In this document: positions 60,701-64,000 of the stretch, piece after piece
Layout: each line of letters opens with the position of its first letter
Position numbering within the stretch: position 1 is the stretch's first letter
Origin: Edaphochlamys debaryana
Lineage: Eukaryota > Chlorophyta > Chlorophyceae > Chlamydomonadales
Direction: 5' to 3'
DNA: 64,000 bases
NCBI GenBank assembly: GCA_016858145.1
Contig: JAEHOE010000001.1
Span: 4,152,158-4,216,157 of the forward strand
Program-made: the position numbers and the translations under genes
Notes under the pieces: generated by a model
What the model saw: only the letters and a program-made list of their open reading frames with translations
Database searches by the model: none
Told to the model about the DNA's origin: nothing

Positions 60701-63700
60701 AGCGGGCGAATTGTGCGCGGCGGCGGGTCCGCGGCCCCCGACCCCCGGCCTGCCCCCGCCTCTCCCAGAGCGCCCAGCTCTCGCCCCACCTCGTCCCCGC
60801 ACCTCCCAAGCCTTCTGAACCCTGCAATACATCTAATCGATGCTTGCAAGGGGGATCGCGGCCTCGGAACGGGCGGGATCAGAGCGGGCGAATTGTGCGC
60901 GGCGGCGGGTCCACGGCCCCCGACCCCCGGCCTGCCCCCGCCTCTCCCAGAGCGCCCAGCTCTCGCCCCACCTCGTCCCGCACCTCCCAAGCCTTCTGAA
61001 CCCTTTAATACATGTAATCGATGCTTGCAAGGGGGATGGCGGCCTCGGAACGGGCGGGATCAGAGCGGACGAATTGTGCGCGGCGGCGGGTCCGCGGCCC
61101 CCGACCCCCGGCCTGCCGCCCCCGCCTCTCCCAGAGCGCCCAGCTCTCGCCCCACCTCGTCCCCGCACCTCCCAAGCCTTCTGAACCCTGCAATACTTTT
61201 AATCGATGCTTGCAAGGGGGATGGCGGCCTCGGAACGGGCGGGATCAGAGCGGACGAATTGTGCGCGGCGGCGGGTCCGCGGCCCCCGACCCCCGGCCTG
61301 CCGCCCCCGCCTCTCCCAGAGCGCCCAGCTCTCGCCCCACCTCGTCCCCGCACCTCCCAAGCCTTCTGAACCCTTCAATACATCTAATCGATGCTTGCAA
61401 GGGGGATGGCGGCCTCGGAACGGGCGGGATCAGAGCGGGCGAATTGTGCGCGGCGGCGGGTCCGCGGCCCCCGACCCCCGGCGTGCCCCCGCCTCTCCCA
61501 GAGCGCCCAGCTCTCGCCCCACCTCGTCCCCGCACCTCCCAAGCCTTCTGAACCCTTCAATACATCTAATCGATGCTTGCAAGGGGGACCCCCGGCCTGC
61601 CCCCGCCTCTCCCAGAGCGCCCAGCTCTCGCCCCACCTCGTCCCCGCACCTCCCAAGCCTTCTGAACCCTTTAATACATGTAATCGATGCTTGCAAGGGG
61701 GATGGCGGCCTCGGAACGGGCGGGATCAGAGCGGACGAATTGTGCGCGGCGGCGGGTCCGCGGCCCCCGACCCCCGGCCTGCCGCCCCCGCCTCTCCCAG
61801 AGCGCCCAGCTCTCGCCCCACCTCGTCCCCGCACCTCCCAAGCCTTCTGAACCCTGCAATACTTTTAATCGATGCTTGCAAGGGGGATGGCGGCCTCGGA
61901 ACGGGCGGGATCAGAGCGGACGAATTGTGCGCGGCGGCGGGTCCGCGGCCCCCGACCCCCGGCCTGCCGCCCCCGCCTCTCCCAGAGCGCCCAGCTCTCG
62001 CCCCACCTCGTCCCCGCACCTCCCAAGCCTTCTGAACCCTTCAATACATCTTATGGATGCTTGCAAGGGGGATGGCGGCCTCGGAATGGGCGGGATCAGA
62101 GCGGGCGAATTGTGCGCGGCGGCGGGTCCGCGGCCCCCGACCCCCGGCCTGCCGCCCCCGCCTCTCCCAGAGCGCCCAGCTCTCGCCCCACCTCGTCCCC
62201 GCACCTCCCAAGCCTTCTGAACCCTGCAATACTTTTAATCGATGCTTGCAAGGGGGATGGCGGCCTCGGAACGGGCGGGATCAGAGCGGACGAATTGTGC
62301 GCGGCGGCGGGTCCGCGGCCCCCGACCCCCGGCCTGCCGCCCCCGCCTCTCCCAGAGCGCCCAGCTCTCGCCCCACCTCGTCCCCGCACCTCCCAAGCCT
62401 TCTGAACCCTTCAATACATCTAATCGATGCTTGCAAGGGGGATCGCGGCCTCGGAACGGGCGGGATCAGAGCGGGCGAATTGTGCGCGGCGGCGGGTCCA
62501 CGGCCCCCGACCCCCGGCCTGCCCCCGCCTCTCCCAGAGCGCCCAGCTCTCGCCCCACCTCGTCCCCGCACCTCCCAAGCCTTCTGAACCCTTTAATACA
62601 TGTAATCGATGCTTGCAAGGGGGATGGCGGCCTCGGAACGGGCGGGATCAGAGCGGACGAATTGTGCGCGGCGGCGGGTCCGCGGCCCCCGACCCCCGGC
62701 CTGCCGCCCCCGCCTCTCCCAGAGCGCCCAGCTCTCGCCCCACCTCGTCCCCGCACCTCCCAAGCCTTCTGAACCCTGCAATACTTTTAATCGATGCTTG
62801 CAAGGGGGATGGCGGCCTCGGAACGGGCGGGATCAGAGCGGACGAATTGTGCGCGGCGGCGGGTCCGCGGCCCCCGACCCCCGGCCTGCCGCCCCCGCCT
62901 CTCCCAGAGCGCCCAGCTCTCGCCCCACCTCGTCCCCGCACCTCCCAAGCCTTCTGAACCCTTCAATACATCTAATCGATGCTTGCAAGGGGGATGGCGG
63001 CCTCGGAACGGGCGGGATCAGAGCGGGCGAATTGTGCGCGGCGGCGGGTCCGCGGCCCCCGACCCCCGGCGTGCCCCCCGCCTCTCCCAGAGCGCCCAGC
63101 TCTCGCCCCACCTCGTCCCCGCACCTCCCAAGCCTTCTGAACCCTTCAATACATCTAATCGATGCTTGCAAGGGGGACCCCCGGCCTGCCCCCGCCTCTC
63201 CCAGAGCGCCCAGCTCTCGCCCCACCTCGTCCCCGCACCTCCCAAGCCTTCTGAACCCTTCAATACATCTAATCGATGCTTGCAAGGGGGATGGCGGCCT
63301 CGGAACGGGCGGGATCAGAGCGGGCGAATTGTGCGCGGCGGCGGGTCCGCGGCCCCCGACCCCCGGCCTGCCCCCGCCTCTCCCAGAGCGCCCAGCTCTC
63401 GCCCCACCTCGTCCCCGCACCTCCCAAGCCTTCTGAACCCTTCAATACATCTAATCGATGCTTTGCAAGGGGATGGCGGCCTCGGAACGGGCGGGATCAG
63501 AGCGGACGAATTGTGCGCGGCGGCGGGTCCGCGGCCCCCGACCCCCGGCCTGCCGCCCCCGCCTCTCCCAGAGCGCCCAGCTCTCGCCCCACCTCGTCCC
63601 CGCACCTCCCAAGCCTTCTGAACCCTTCAATACATCTAATCGATGCTTGCAAGGGGGATGGCGGCCCTCGGAACGGGCGGGATCAGAGCGGGCGAATTGT

Positions 63701-64000
63701 GCGCGGGCGGCGGGTCCGCGGCCCCCGACCCCCGGCCTGCCCCCGCCTCTCCCAGAGCGCCCAGCTCTCGCCCCACCTCGTCCCCGCACCTCCCAAGCCT
63801 TCTGAACCCTTCAATACATCTAATCGATGCTTGCAAGGGGGATGGCGGCCTCGGAACGGGCGGGATCAGAGCGGGCGAATTGTGCGCGGCGGCGGGTCCG
63901 CGGCCCCCGACCCCCGGCGTGCCCCCGCCTCTCCCAGAGCGCCCAGCTCTCGCCCCACCTCGTCCCCGCACCTCCCAAGCCTTCTGAACCCTTCATACAT
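48724..64000. repeat. 182-bp satellite array, right block (about 87 units, continues beyond window)
   Basis: Same unit and orientation as the left block. Ten short (~114-bp) units start at 49160, 53105, 54315, 55342, 56187, 57945, 59335, 60544, 61573 and 63162. Marker variants (CTTATGG with GGAATGGG; CGGACGAATT with an added GCC; ATCGCGG) recur in fixed order, showing higher-order structure. Runs to the last base of the window. Confidence 0.97.
54793..56482. repeat. Two adjacent 845-bp higher-order repeats
   Basis: Units of 185+182+182+114+182 bp at 54793-55637 recur in the same order, with the same marker variants, at 55638-56482. A third begins at 56483 and then diverges. A longer ~1,210-bp block starting at 52741 recurs at 53951, and again at 58970 and 60180. 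Confidence 0.85.

Noticed and set aside
39557..64000. Regularly spaced repeats as a CRISPR array
   Set aside because: The units are contiguous 182-bp satellites with no unique spacers, in a eukaryotic context with no cas genes.
1..64000. tRNA, rRNA or riboswitch genes
   Set aside because: No cloverleaf box A/B pairs or rRNA-like stretches were found by eye; a covariance-model scan would be needed to exclude small RNAs.

Overview
The window reads as nuclear DNA of a GC-rich green alga, most likely a volvocine / Chlamydomonas-like chlorophyte. The genes are split into many short, GC-rich exons by GT-AG introns (plus several probable GC-AG introns). TGTAA, the volvocine poly(A) signal, lies just downstream of several stop codons and just upstream of the poly(A) tails of the retroelements. 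Protein families also fit: plant-type PP2C, a RAP-domain organelle RNA protein, a DUF1350 plastid hydrolase and a volvocine-style F-box/ankyrin protein. The species cannot be named from the sequence.

Region 1-39,400 is gene-dense. In order: last exon of a FIST-domain protein (+, 107-442); PP2C phosphatase (-, 1298-4163); PhzF-like isomerase (+, 4559-6640), divergent from the PP2C gene; a small conserved protein of unknown function (-, 7983-9071); a 31-exon gene for the cohesin loader SCC2/NIPBL (+, 9458-20183); an EMB8/YheT-type alpha/beta hydrolase (-, 21578-24628), divergent from a DUF1350 hydrolase (+, 25332-27999); an F-box-like/ankyrin protein with an in-frame TGA (+, 29019-32091); a small, probably nuclear protein (+, 33421-34405); and a RAP-domain protein (-, 35518-39307). 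These are housekeeping or organelle functions and do not form a pathway. I built the gene models by hand, matching splice sites, phases and family motifs. For each multi-exon gene the exon lengths add up to a multiple of three.

From 39,557 to the end of the window the DNA is a 182-bp tandem satellite, about 118 units by hand count. It includes 16 short (about 114-bp) units and visible higher-order repeats of about 845 and 1,210 bp. The array is interrupted once, at 44,828-48,723, by an L1-like LINE insertion made of two 3'-anchored copies in tandem inside a single 5-bp target duplication, which suggests template jumping. The longer LINE copy carries a 1-kb antisense retroelement that splits its ORF. 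The long ORFs throughout the satellite are repeat artefacts. The last ~540 bases carry single-base indels that are rare elsewhere in the array, which suggests a poorly polished contig end.
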